DNA of 64,000 nucleotides from Agelaius tricolor (GCA_023055355.1 JALJCS010000001.1:103605881-103669880), one strand, 5' to 3'. Counted from the first letter of the stretch, positions 1 through 10,830 are shown. Numbers and translations: made by a program. Notes: generated from the sequence alone by a model not told the origin.

Positions 1-44
1 CACACACACACACACACACACACACGTATATGTATATATATATA
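1..44. repeat. CA/TA dinucleotide microsatellite
   Basis: A run of CA units fills positions 1-25 and passes into TA/GTATA units up to about 44. The array is cut by the window edge, so its true length is unknown. Microsatellites of this type are length-polymorphic. Confidence 0.95.
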
Positions 45-86
45 GTATACTACCAGATTTATAATGCCAGATTTTTATGGCATTAA

Positions 87-102
87 CTGTTTAATTAAAC
101 AG
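87..102. repeat. 16-bp perfect palindrome with TTAATTAA core
   Basis: CTGTTTAATTAAACAG equals its own reverse complement. The centre contains overlapping TAATTA-type homeodomain cores. It could be a dimeric homeodomain site, or chance in AT-rich DNA. Confidence 0.8.
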
Positions 103-565
103 AATAGTGTGGGTTGGCAGTGGTAAGGCCTTAATTATGTGATTATTTGTGTATATGGTACATAAATACAAATAATAAAAATAAATTGGAACTAAATTGC
201 TGTCAAAAAGCTCATCTGTTTGAGAGAATTTCTGTAAAGTATTACTCTCACACTAATTTTACAATGACTCAAATTGTGTGATAAGGAAAATAATTTTTGT
301 TGAATTCCCTCTGCTGAACTGCAGATCTTCCAATACACTGGCCTAAGTTTGAATAAAAGAATAAAACAAATAACAGTTGATATGCACAGTGCTGTACTAT
401 AATAATCCAATTACATCCCATAGTGCAGAAATGGCATACAATTTCCACACCTGTGACTCCCAAGAGATGTTATTTGCACAGTTTGGATCTGAATGCCTAG
501 TCAAATTTTGCTATGGTGCCTTAGGTCAGATTTATGTTAAATTTCTCTCCTTATAAACTCCACGG

Positions 566-760
566 TCACATATTATTTTCTGGTGTGCTGGTTACATACA
601 CTGCTTTCTTGCTTGGCAGGAAATCTGTCGTGATGATCAACTTCTGCATCCTCGTGGTTAGCAGCCATGCCATAAAGACAACCCCTGTAGTGAGAAGTGC
701 CAGCTCCACAGTGGGGAGAATGGGAAAGGTGGGGGCTGTGTCTTCCCCATGGCATTTCAT
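566..760 (-). other. Small ORF (64 codons) with one predicted membrane segment; coding status unproven
   Basis: The minus strand is open from an ATG ending at 760 to a TGA at 566-568. The frame stays open 17 codons upstream of this ATG before a stop. Residues about 17-35 (beginning TVELALLTTG) are hydrophobic. Arg37 and Lys40 follow directly, the pattern of a single-pass membrane segment with a cytoplasmic C-terminus. Many codons end in G or C, unlike the surrounding AT-rich DNA. Against coding: the plus strand is open over nearly the same interval, no family is recognised, and no promoter or clear splice sites are visible. It could be an exon, a remnant of a retrocopy, or a chance ORF in a locally GC-richer patch. 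Chance is most likely. Confidence 0.15.
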
Positions 761-1268
761 CTGTCTTTCATAATGTAGCTGTGGTGGTGGTCTTAGGCAA
801 GAGACCTTTCAGTTCCACAGCAAGAAAACCGATGGCCATTGTCTGGGAAGTGAGATTTTATATCTTTGTCATCAATGTTAATATACTCGCAACACATAAG
901 AAATAAATTTTATATATATAAGAAATCATGGTCTTAATAACCAGAGTTATTTTTTTAAGTGAAAAAATAGCAATTTGTCTGATGCTTTAGGCCATACAAG
1001 CACTGACAAATTGATTGCAGTATAAAGGCCTATCAGAAGTCTGACTGATTTTTTGTTGTTTTTATTGGATTTTACATCAGTTGATTAAATTTTACATGTT
1101 TTACATTTGCATCTACAACTATGTCAAACTTCCTGTCTAAACACAATCACATTGACTTCAGCTGTGCAAAGCACAGCCAGAATCATCCATCCTATTTGTG
1201 TATTTCCCTACACAATATTGCCCCAAATCTGTGCACAAAGATGTAGACTATATGCAGAGCCATCTCCA

Positions 1269-1308
1269 GATACTCATAATCTGTTTAAGACACTCATAAT
1301 CTGTTTAA
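1269..1308. repeat. 20-bp tandem duplication, one mismatch
   Basis: Units 1269-1288 and 1289-1308 are identical except for one T/C difference near the start. The shared core is ACTCATAATCTGTTTAA. The similarity suggests a fairly recent slippage or duplication event. Confidence 0.9.
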
Positions 1309-1352
1309 TGCTTCCAATGCTCACTCTACTCCACTGACTCGTTTATGGAGTA

Positions 1353-1380
1353 TATTCTGCCAAAAGTATTCTGCCAAAAA
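1353..1380. repeat. 14-bp tandem duplication
   Basis: TATTCTGCCAAAAG at 1353-1366 is repeated at 1367-1380 with one change at the last base. It lies 45 bp beyond the 20-bp duplication, so this small interval has undergone two local duplications. Confidence 0.9.
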
Positions 1381-2387
1381 CCAAAAGTGACAAGGCACAA
1401 CATTTGAAATCAAGCACCAACCAGTCTTTTAAGTGCACGAAACACATTTCTTCTGCAAAAACAGAGGCTCTGGTTTATTAAAGAGACAACAGGGGGAATT
1501 CAATGTCAATTACTTGGAAAATGATAAAACTCTTCCTGTCTATGACCCTTAAGCTGGAAATATAAATATTATGTAAAGTTTTTTTTGTGTGCAGTTTTGT
1601 GTACTGTTCTTTCCTCTCCTCACTATTACTAAAAGTCTTCATTTGTAATAATTTGCTTTCTGGTAGTATGCTTCTATATCAAGTCACTGAAAGTTTGAAG
1701 ACATACCTTGAGGTATTTAATTTATTCATTCTATTTTATCTAAATACTTTAAAGTGTTGTCCAGGTCTTCTTAACGTTATCTATTAAAAAAAAATCTTAA
1801 TATGACAAGTGAAGCAGTAGGATTTAATACAATCCATCAACAGTAAGTCTCACAATTTGAAAATTCAAGTCTCCCTTCCCCCTTGTTAACCTAATTTTAA
1901 ATGCATTTGGGAAAATGACATGTGCAATATGTCCTCAATGTCTATAGATTTGGCCTAGTTCAGTACAGGTGGGGATTGATTCTAAAAGCCCCCACAGAAA
2001 AAAATAGTGCCATCAGCTTACTCTCACTTTTACTAAAGCTCATTTCAACTGTGTCAGTACTGCAAAGAATGAGAGGTTTTTCACTAGGTAGGGCTGAACC
2101 TTTTTGGGCATTTTCATCTTAATCATCAGACTATACTACTTTCTAACTGTTATTTCACACCCAGTTATGTAAAGCAAACTTCTAGCAAATAAAAAAATAT
2201 TGGTTACCTATGTGCCTTATTAGGACACAGTATCAGCAATGTGTCTCTATCATAATAAGCACAACTGCACCACACTGTGCTATGTTTAATACTGCCTGGA
2301 ATGCTTCTTATTGTAAAGGCAAGAGTTGAAGATGCTTGAGCTACCAGGCACATGGGTTCCTACAGAAAATCAGGTCTGATTTAGAAA

Positions 2388-2476
2388 GAACATAGAATAA
2401 ATAGGTTTGGAAGGGAACTCTAAAGATCATCTAGTCCCAGCCACCTTACTATGGGCAGGGATATCTTTCACTAGAC
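2388..2476 (-). mobile_element. CR1 LINE 3'-end remnant, minus orientation
   Basis: On the plus strand this reads as the reverse complement of the avian CR1 3' end. A CATAGAAT-type terminal repeat (2391-2398) is followed by GGTTTGGAAGGGA, AAAGATCATCTAGTCC, an ATGGGCAGGGA block, and CTTTCACTAGAC at the inner edge. These are hallmark CR1 words in the hallmark order. Only about 90 bp remain, so the element is 5'-truncated as is usual for CR1, and it carries no coding part. Several substitutions indicate an old insertion. Confidence 0.85.
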
Positions 2477-2989
2477 TGAGTGGATCACTGAGTAATATTC
2501 AAGGTTACACTCAAGAAAACATATTGTACTGGCACATCACGACTACCAAGAGAGCAAAATGAAAAAAAGGCATTTAAAATATTTTATAATTTTATCACCA
2601 TGCACGGTGATAAGGCTGGGTTAATGTGGTTAAGTGATAAGATTAAGGTGAGTAACCCAATTACATTTTCAGCCATTCCAGCACTGATCTATGTAGATGT
2701 ATCATCTTGGGTTGAAATGGTTTAGAGCTTTTCACTTTGAGTTGGTGTTAGATGAAGGTGAATCAGAAGCCTCTACACCAGGCATCCTTGGTCTTGATCA
2801 GTGTAAATATGTGTTCATACAGTTTATTAAACTAAAATAACAATTTCCTAAGGCAGGTGAAAAGGAAGAGTGCAATTATGTGAGGAGTCTTTTTTTTGTC
2901 TGCAGAGAAAAGACTCTTAATGATCCATTAACTATTTTTAGGGAGTCTGTCAAAGATGGTGATGGAAAGCAAGTTCATATGGACTGCAC
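2477..2989. other. Spacer between CR1 remnant and LTR
   Basis: Non-coding and AT-rich. The only structure seen is a small perfect hairpin at 2592-2613 (TTATCACC, 6-nt loop, GGTGATAA). A further GTGATAA copy follows within about 25 bp. Confidence 0.6.
2592..2613. repeat. 8-bp inverted repeat, 6-nt loop
   Basis: TTATCACC (2592-2599) and GGTGATAA (2606-2613) are perfect reverse complements around ATGCAC. The arms contain GATA-type cores (TGATAA) in opposite orientation. It could be a paired GATA-factor site or a chance hairpin. Confidence 0.8.
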
Positions 2990-3783
2990 ATATTTCACCA
3001 AAGTGGCAAGTTTTGGTGATAGTGGTGGTCTGTCTGAATGACCTCTGCAAGAAGGTTGGGCTACCCTGAGCTGGACACAGATAGTTCTGCAATTAATCCA
3101 CTGCTGGTCACAGCTGAGCCCATCAGCAAAATGTGCAACGGCCTTGGCAAAACATATTTGAAAAAGGGATAAAATGCCAGAAAGGCATAGACAAAGGGGA
3201 AAAAAGTCTCAACAGCAACAGAACAGAAAAAAAACCCCAACCCTATACCCCCAGAATCAAAACAAGCACAAAACAACCAACAAAAAAAAAAAAACAGAGT
3301 TGCAAACATCTGGAAACGTCTAAGTCAGAGATAAAGCAGGAAGAGGAGATGTTCCATGGTTCCATGGTGGAAAAAATATTTCCTGCAGAATGTGAAGTAT
3401 CCACGCTGGATCAGGGCAAAATAGAAGGAAGGAACAGCAAAGAGGAGCTGCTGTACACTGGCCATACAGCACTCCCTTGCCTTAGAGGAGCAGGTACAGG
3501 TGTCTGCAGTGAAGGAGAGAAGTTAAGCATGGAGAAGGGAGATGACTGGTGTTTTGATGTTTGTCTTTCTGTTCCAAATTATAGAGATCTCTTTTAATTT
3601 GCAACAAATGATTTTCCTCGCATCAAGTCTGTTGCATCTAAAACAGTCGTTGATAAGCAATGTCCCGGACTCTGAGCACACCAGCTTTTGCATCTTCTTC
3701 TTCTATCCTCCTGTTCTGCTGCAGAGGAGGAATCAGTGAGTGGCTGTGTAGGCATTTAACTGTTAACAGATACCTATGTACCA
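2990..3783 (+). mobile_element. Ancient avian ERVL-type solo LTR, nearly full length, with possible target-site duplication
   Basis: The order of short blocks matches a common avian ERVL-type LTR that I know from bird genomes. GTGGCAAG and TTTTGGTGATAGTGG lie near the 5' end (about 3003-3026). A CTGAGCCCATCAGC block at 3114-3127 is followed by GGCCTTGGCAAAACATATTTG. GCAAACATC and an AAGTCAGAGA block lie near 3302-3335. A CCACGCTGGATCAGGG segment at about 3401-3416 is followed by GGAACAGCAAAGAGGAGCTG. The U5-like end carries GAGGAGGAATCAGTGAG (3724-3740). TGCACAT occurs at 2985-2991 and again at 3784-3790, within a few bases of both expected termini, as a target-site duplication would. Divergence is heavy and A-rich insertions occur (about 3228-3296). 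No internal retroviral region adjoins, so this is a solo LTR. A 154-codon open frame (3133-3597) lies wholly inside it and is best read as a chance frame in LTR sequence. Confidence 0.65.
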
Positions 3784-6700
3784 TGCACATCTACCTGCAC
3801 ACACATATATCTCTCAACTCTAAAACTTCTAGAGAGGTAAAAGTTCAATGGAAAACTCCAAGGTTTCAGAGTTCAAAATTCTTTGGAAACATTTTAGATA
3901 TCTTCAAGTTGAAAAGGGCCCTTCCATATCATTTAAGTAGTAATGAGAAATAGTTCAAGCCTATTTTTTCAAAACTTAGCCATGTTTTGTCCTTAGAAAG
4001 CGTTAGAACTCCACAAGCCTTGTTTTTCGTGTCTATCATAGTGAATTTTCTGTCAGAGGCAATTAGTTAATACCCTGTTGGAAAGACAGTCTGCTCTGGA
4101 AATAATATTCCTGTGTTGGCTGCAGGGAAGCTTTAATTCCTCTTACACTGCATGAGGTTCCTTAACTTCTGCTGTGGCACTTCTGTTTGGCTTTTGGCCT
4201 GGATAGTAGTAGTTTTCAGGTGTTTCTCTCCTGTTTACTTCTTTGCCCAAAATGCAGGACTTTTTTTTTTTCATCTGCACTCATATTTAGCCAAGATCCT
4301 TTTCTGTCATCCCCTTCACAGAAAAAAATACTAAAAAAACCCCTAATTCTTATTTAAAACTTACTTTTAGTTCAGCACAAAATAATACACAAACATCCTA
4401 ATTGTATCATTACTGAATGATCTCTTTGTGTCTTATACTTTTATTCTGAACTCTGGATTACACTTAATTTATAGTGCTTCCTTCTTCTCAACCAAAGTAT
4501 TTTGATAGTTATACTTTGTTATGCACACACATACATAATACTGTGTACATTTTCATTTTAAAAGGTCTTGTTATCTATCAAATGGAAAAACCGCAAACCA
4601 CATCATTTGTCAAAAAATTTTTTCACCTCCACTTTATCAAAGGGGATTCTTATCATCCCATTACTGGTAACTTTTAGTTAGCATTTGATAAATTCACCAC
4701 AAACACACACATATGTATATGTATATTTGTACATGCACATACAGATATATATAAATATACACTTCAGACAGTTATTATAAACCATCCATAATATTTTCAC
4801 AGCTGTAATTCTGATAAGTTAAAACAAACTGGGATAGTGAGTTATTAGGAAATCCCAAGACCCTCAAGCAAGCTGTTGTTGAGAACATAACTCATTGATT
4901 CATCAAAAAGGTATTTTCCTCTTATGAACAAGAACTAGCCATGTGCCTATACCTGAGACCATTACTGATAAAACCATAGCTTCTTTTAGCTGATGATGAA
5001 ACACTAAAACATATTTATATGACCTAGAACACAACCATCCTTGAAAATAATCTGGCTATATATTTTTAAAATGTTTAAAGCATGTTTCTATGTCTCAATC
5101 CAGTTCTTTTCAGATAAGTAAAACTTGGGCCTCCAGAAACAGTAATGCAATTAGATGTTTCTAAAAATAGCACAAAATGTGGAAATTACATCTTATGTGC
5201 ATGTTGTCATTGTCTGTATATTCAGTTAATTTCCATTGAACTAACGAAGTTGATATTCACGTGGTGATCAAAACTAATCTTGGGAATATTTTCTTTATAA
5301 TTCATTTAATCTTGATTTTCAGGAGAAAATTACATTCTTATTTGTTTTCTAGCCTACACAATTTCTACTATATGGTGAGTTACACACAAGGAATGTCTGT
5401 GTCTTTCCACCACCTCAAAAGAGAGCAGGGAGATTTGGATTATGAAGTCTATCTTCCATCTCTTGTCATGATTACTTGGGATGGAATTTGGTTTTCCTGG
5501 AGATGGCCCAATACTGTACATCCATAGGAACTGGTGAATTAATTCCTTGTTTTGTTTTTCTTGAGTATGCAGCTTTCGCTTTACCTGTTAACTTGCCTTT
5601 ATCTCAGCCCATGGGTTTTCTAGTTTATTTTTTTATGACTTTTCCCAGTTCTGGTGGTGGAGGAGTGAGCGAGGAGCTGTGTGGTACTTGGTTGCTGGTT
5701 GGGGTTAAACTGTAATAACTACAAAGGTATTTAATCTCTAAATTAGATTCACCAGAGAGATTATGGAATTTCTACCCTTAGACATTTTCCAAGGATGCAG
5801 TCCTAAGCAACCTATTCACCACTTTGAATTGAGGATTTAACTAGATAACCATAAAAGTTCCTTTTCAAATCAAGCCTAAATTAGCCTATGAGCATTTCAG
5901 TGTCTGCTTATCTACTTACATTATTAAAAAACATCCATAAACTATTGGAAAAAAATTGCAAAAAGTAGGCAAACATCTGATGAAATAGGATGTTGCATGC
6001 ATGCTATAATCAGAAATACTCTTAGTCTTTCTATTCTAGGGCCTCAGCTTTGTAGACAGCAGCTGTGCTATGCAGACTGCAGTTCGTAGAGGTAAGCAGT
6101 GAACTCATTAGATATTAACACAGAACCAGAAACATATGCAAAGAAACTTGAGTTGATGGTTGTGGTTCGGAGGTTTCTGTGCCTAGTAACATTTTGCAAA
6201 GGTTATCTATATCCTCTGAGAGTGCTAGAAATGAGGGTGATTACTTACTGGTTTTGAAAATGTTAATTTTAGTTTCAACATGAATTCAGTTTTCCAGTTA
6301 TATCTTGTTGATATGAATAGCATCCAGTGTCCAAGCTGGTAAGTAATTGAGGCTTTGGGAGTTGGACCGCTCTTGTGCTAATTAAAATCTAATCATCATC
6401 ACGAGAACAAACACCTTCTGAGACTTTTACACCGTAACTCCTAAAGAACCCCTCTCAGAGTTTGCATGCACATACACTCTTTTTCAAGTGTGAAGGCTGC
6501 TTAATATGCTGAATATATTACACCTGTAATACCCCAGTTCCTTACAGGTTTAGGCACAGCAATGATCTCACTCTCAGTTCTATGCATAAAGCTGTGCAAC
6601 CTTTTTTACTTTTCTGAGGGACTGAGGATACTTTTTCCCCTTCCATCTCCTCAGCCAATGCTATATGGGCATGTTTAGGCAGTGCTAAAAATGTTTTAAT

Positions 6701-7935
6701 TATTATCCCTATCTTCAATAAAAGCTTTTTATGCACCTGAATATAATATCAACCCTACCAACATGAAATATTATTGTCTTTTGCAAGAAAATCATCTAGG
6801 AACCAAACATAGATGTATTCATATATATATGTGGATATTGCTGTACAAGCTTGATTTATGCATCCAAATAAAGTTATGACTTCTTGTTTAGGAATTGAAA
6901 ATATGCTTTAAGAAAAATGCTTTTATATACACTAAGACTGTAAACACTCTTTCTGGAACTGAATCAACTGGAATATACCATGAATTCTATCCATTGGCTC
7001 TTGTGTGATATTGGAACATTAAGCTCTTCCAGGCAATTAAAAACAAGAAATAAAATCAGATAATGAAAAATACAAGGGAGCATATCAGTCCTGGTGCTTG
7101 TAAATAAAAAAATATTGTTGCATATTTTATTGTATCCATAAATTTTAAGAGAAAGCAAACTGTGATAAAGAATTTAATTTTTGATAAATTTTAGGAAAAG
7201 AGACAAGAAAATTTAAACACAGGACATTTCAAACTTTAATGATAATGACAAAAATTATTGTAGGTCTTTGAATAATAAAATTCTCATGGATTACTTCTCA
7301 TTGCAATCCTTCTGAACAGCCATCCTAAAAAACATTCATTCCAATCATTTTCAGCCTGCATTTGCTATCTTTTTGCTGTACATTAACTGCACATGTCAAC
7401 AGTAGCTGTCAGTACCCAATGATGGACATGGGACAGGTGATAATTATAAACAGCAAGTTTCCAGTGCCCTCCCACCATAACCTTCTGGAACTAAAAGTGC
7501 ATAAACCTCATCAAAAGTTAAATAGCAATTTCTGCCTCTTTCCTTTGCAAATTCAGGGAAGTTTTCATGAAGTGGATATGATGAGAAATAGTTCCTCGGT
7601 GGAAATGATGTGTGAAGGAAAACCTGCAGTGCTAAGATGCTACATGTTCATGCAGGGTTATTTAGTTCAGTCACTTAAAAATTAAATATAATAATTTTGA
7701 TCCAGATTTCTTTTTGGTAGGTCTTTGAGTCATTCTATCAGATAAATCACAATAATTTTAACTGGAATATAAAGGCAGGTCAATGACATGAAACCAACTT
7801 CTATCAAACAGGTAAAAGAGAGGAAGAGAGTACCTTAGAGAAAACAATTATTTTGGAGTTGAATTGAAATATTGAGTTTTGGTACTTGTTTAGAATACCT
7901 GACAATATGAAAGAAGGCAACCTAGGACTTGGGTT
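3784..7935. other. Unique AT-rich DNA without a supported gene
   Basis: No exon, RNA gene or well-preserved repeat is visible. 3896-3960 vaguely resembles a decayed CR1 3' end (AGTTGAAAAGGG context) but is too diverged to call. 4702-4754 is an alternating CA/TATG tract. Reading frames here are short and show no domain. Confidence 0.55.
4702..4754. repeat. Alternating purine-pyrimidine tract (CA/TA/TG)
   Basis: ACACACACATATGTATATG and related units form an imperfect dinucleotide tract. It may be a decayed microsatellite. Such alternation can adopt unusual helix forms. Confidence 0.7.
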
Positions 7936-8445
7936 TTGCCCTATTTTGTTGACAAAGAGGGCATGACAGCCTGTTTATCAAAAGCAAAAGAAAAAGCTGT
8001 GGGTAGTTGGGCATCCATGGGAGAGAGTTCTATTTTAACAAAAGGGAAATTTGACAGGCCAAATTTAGTCCAGATAGTCGGTTCCCTGGGGGTGGTTCTA
8101 CCAACATGGAAGATTTTTTTCTGTCTTCTGTACAAGAACTTACACTTTGCTCATGAAAAGCAGAACAGGAAGGAGACAATACCAAAGGGGAGAAATTCTA
8201 AGTCACTTGAGCCAGTGAAATTTTTGGGCTGTGGAGGGAATCACTCAAACACAAACTCAGAGAGGTTCAGTCAGAACAGCATGGTTACAAGAAAGAAAAG
8301 CGATATTATCATAGGTCTCATGAGAATATTAACTGATAATAGGGTGTTTAAAAGGGATTTGGTAGATATGCAAAACTTCTTAAATGTATTAGGAATTTTT
8401 CTTCACATGTTCAATAAAACATGGACTGTGAAGAAGCAAGTGTGA
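7936..8445 (+). other. Longest open reading frame of the window (169 codons), no recognisable domain
   Basis: An ATG at 7936 opens a frame to a TGA at 8443-8445. The predicted protein is rich in Lys, Asn, Ser and Phe. It has no signal peptide, no zinc-finger pattern and no repeat. A short hydrophobic stretch (IVGSLGVVLPTWKIFFCLLY, about residues 47-66) is too polar to be a convincing membrane helix. If roughly 7% of triplets are stops, as expected at this base composition, a frame this long should appear by chance only a few times in 100 such windows. However, the plus strand is strongly purine-rich here, which depletes T-initial stop codons and makes chance likelier. No promoter, Kozak context or splice site makes it convincing. 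Confidence 0.12.
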
Positions 8446-9632
8446 AAAAATGGGGAGGAGGGAGACAAAATGTGCCAGTCATGTGTAAGCTGTGTTTCAG
8501 TGTCATTCTCTGGTCAAGACCTACATGTAATTTTTGCTCTCTGTCATATCCTCTTGCTAAACTCTATTTTGTGTGTGATGCAGTCTGTGTGTGTTTGGTG
8601 ATATGGAAATGCAGTTTACACTAGACTAGCTGTTGAGTTGGAAAAGAAGGAAATCAGAACTACGAAAGGCTCAGGATCAGAGCTGGATGCTGGATAAAAA
8701 AAGGCTGAGGGTCTGGATATGAATGTTGTCTTAAGGCCTGATCTGGCATCTGGGGATTCATGCCTGTAAATCATTAGAGTGAGTGTGTATAAATGTACCA
8801 ACCTGCAAACTTCAAACCTGATCATTTAGACCCAAGGAAGAGCATAGGCCCATTTGTGTTCTTTACATTCATGTGAGTGCTGTTAGTCTGATGTGGCCCT
8901 CAGTAAAGACCTTGTTCAGCTGCTTGTGATGATCTATCTGTGTTTTGGCCTGACGTGTTTTCTCTTGTGTGCACGTGTTTGCATCTTTTGAATACAAGCT
9001 CAGCCTCACAACTGAGCTGGAAATGGGCAACAGCAGCAGCAACATCCAGCAAAGCTGTGAGGATGTCTCCTGGATTCATCTTCCTTTCACAGCTGAGATT
9101 TTTATTGTTACAGTTGTTCAGCAGTACTCAGAACTGACAAGATTTTTTTCCTTGCCACCTGCACCTCTGTACCTGACATCACTCATACTGAAGCAGGTCT
9201 GTGAGCATTTCTGTTGGATTTTGCAGCAATGACTTTCAAATTTCCTGGTGCTTTAAGCATTTCTTTTTAAATCTTGCTTCAAAGCACATGGCATATCTCT
9301 GAAGCCCTGGAATCATTCAAATCTGAAACACTCTGGGGTTTCTGACTCACACTGTAATTTGAAGCATTTGAATCACCTGGGAAGATCTGGGATGTATTTA
9401 TTAATTATCTTCTTATAGTGCCAAAAATATACATAGACATGTATAGCCAAAATTAAAGGCTTATGCCTTTCCCCCCACACTCCCCAGAAACTAGGTGACT
9501 GATCATATTAAGTGGCAACAAGTGTCAGTGAACATCCAAGGACAACTGTGTTCTCAAACTCTCTGGACCAGGTTTTAACAACAGCTGGAACATTTTCCTG
9601 CAAGGGAATTTTGAACTCTCAAATTAAATTCA

Positions 9633-9689
9633 TGCCTGAATTTTGAATGCTTAGGTGAATCAGGCTTTTGAATCTTTTAAATTCAGGCA
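9633..9689. repeat. 11-bp perfect inverted repeat, 35-nt spacer
   Basis: TGCCTGAATTT (9633-9643) is the exact reverse complement of AAATTCAGGCA (9679-9689). A second, smaller complementary pair (CTTAGG inside the loop and CCTAAG just outside) lies nearby. It may be a residual terminal-inverted-repeat structure or a regulatory palindrome. Confidence 0.8.
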
Positions 9690-10540
9690 CCCTTGTTGCC
9701 TAAGGGATATGAAGTCTTCAATCAGCTGTTAGAGGAGAAAGAATTCTCCATCACTCTGTGCCAACAGGATGTGTCTGATAAACACCGTTCCTCTTCCTCA
9801 TTACTATTAGAACTTTATATTGGAAAATAATTTAATGAAGGGTCCACAGCAAAGCTTTAGTCCATGTTTGTTCATGGATCAGTTTCTCTTTCTCATCCAC
9901 CTGGCTAGATATGAGCTGATGTCTTATTTTTATGTCATTTCTCTAATTTCAGGCTCTGTTTTCAAATCTTCTATCCAATAGAAAATGGATAGAAATTCCA
10001 AACTTGGTAAGAGACTTGCAATTTTTTCTGTCTTCTTACTACTATCAGCTACTGCAGGGTAGCAGTAGACCTGAATGGAACTAAAATATATTCTCTACTT
10101 TTCTCAAAAACTACTTCTTGTAGTCAATTCCCTTTGACAGTAGGACACCATCTAAGATTAGGCAGACAAAATAAATGGGTGCATGAAATTGTAACAAAAA
10201 TAAAATTACAGAAAAGATTTTACCATATTTTCCTTCCACTGTAACATTCTCAGTTTATGCGAATTGTTGTATTAGATACCCAAGAGTATTGGGACAGATA
10301 GGCTACCTTGACATAAGCTTGTACTAAAAAAAGGTAAATAGTTTGATTAGGATTCTGTATTCAACAATAATATATATGCATTGTTTAACAGACAGCTTAC
10401 ACTGTTAAAATTATTTTTATCCTTTTCTAACTGTAAAATCTTACAATCTAAAAAATACTAGAATAATATGTGTTGTATCAAGTGTCAGTGGGATTAAAAA
10501 AATAGATGGTTTGTTGGTTTTTTTCAGTTGGCAAATCCAC

Positions 10541-10567
10541 ATTTCCAGGGATTATTCCCCTGGAAAT
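10541..10567. repeat. 10-bp perfect hairpin, 7-nt loop
   Basis: ATTTCCAGGG (10541-10550) and CCCTGGAAAT (10558-10567) are perfect complements around ATTATTC. The arms carry TTCC/GGAA half-sites as used by STAT and ETS factors. It is preceded by a T-rich tract ending in CAG. Confidence 0.85.
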
Positions 10568-10714
10568 TAAAACACAGTGCCACATACAAGGTGTCATTTG
10601 GATTCTGATAGGTCAAGTATTAACTTTTGACTTATGTGATAAGAAATGCCTCTTGTTATGACTGGTCATATTTTAGGAGCACACTAAAGCCTGACTTTGA
10701 AGCAGGGCTGTAAC

Positions 10715-10830
10715 CTGGCTTATCTTATTGTTGTGATAATTAATTGCAGGACCGTGTAATCGATACGCAATTCATTGCCAGTGCCAAGCTGTGCCATAAA
10801 GCTCAGGAAACTGGCACTGAAAATATTGCT
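10715..10830. promoter_or_regulatory. Candidate conserved non-coding element
   Basis: The block has TAATTAATTG (10737-10746), ATCGAT (10759-10764) and three CpGs within 15 bases (10753-10767) in a CpG-poor region. An 8-bp inverted repeat, CAGTGCCA (10779-10786) and TGGCACTG (10812-10819), follows. It has no repeat or coding signature. Dense homeodomain and CUT-type motifs with retained CpGs are typical of vertebrate regulatory elements. The call is by eye and unaligned. Confidence 0.3.

Larger units (their letters stand above)
45..2387. other. Unique AT-rich DNA without a supported gene
   Basis: No exon or known RNA is recognisable. The stretch holds a 16-bp palindrome (87-102), a minus-strand small ORF with a hydrophobic segment (566-760) and two short tandem duplications (1269-1308 and 1353-1380), each listed separately. 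The segment 600-850 is richer in G+C than its surroundings, and both strands stay open there. Otherwise I see nothing specific. Confidence 0.6.
8446..10714. other. Unique DNA, two inverted repeats, no supported gene
   Basis: 8930-9240 is less AT-rich and is open in two overlapping plus-strand frames of 65 and 87 codons, with no recognisable product. Two good inverted repeats occur, at 9633-9689 and 10541-10567. Nothing else can be supported. Confidence 0.55.

Noticed and set aside
534..906. Plus-strand frames of 79 and 69 codons over the minus-strand membrane-like ORF
   Set aside because: Shadow frames in a locally GC-richer patch, with no domain or start context.
3133..3597. 154-codon plus-strand open frame
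   Set aside because: It lies entirely within the ancient LTR and includes poly-Lys/Gln stretches from A-rich insertions. It shows no retroviral protein motif.
3896..3960. Possible decayed CR1 3' end
   Set aside because: Only a few words resemble CR1 (AGTTGAAAAGGG, ATCATTTAAG). The order and spacing are too weak to support a call.
8930..9240. Overlapping 65- and 87-codon plus frames as an exon
   Set aside because: No domain, no convincing splice boundaries, and two alternative frames open at once.
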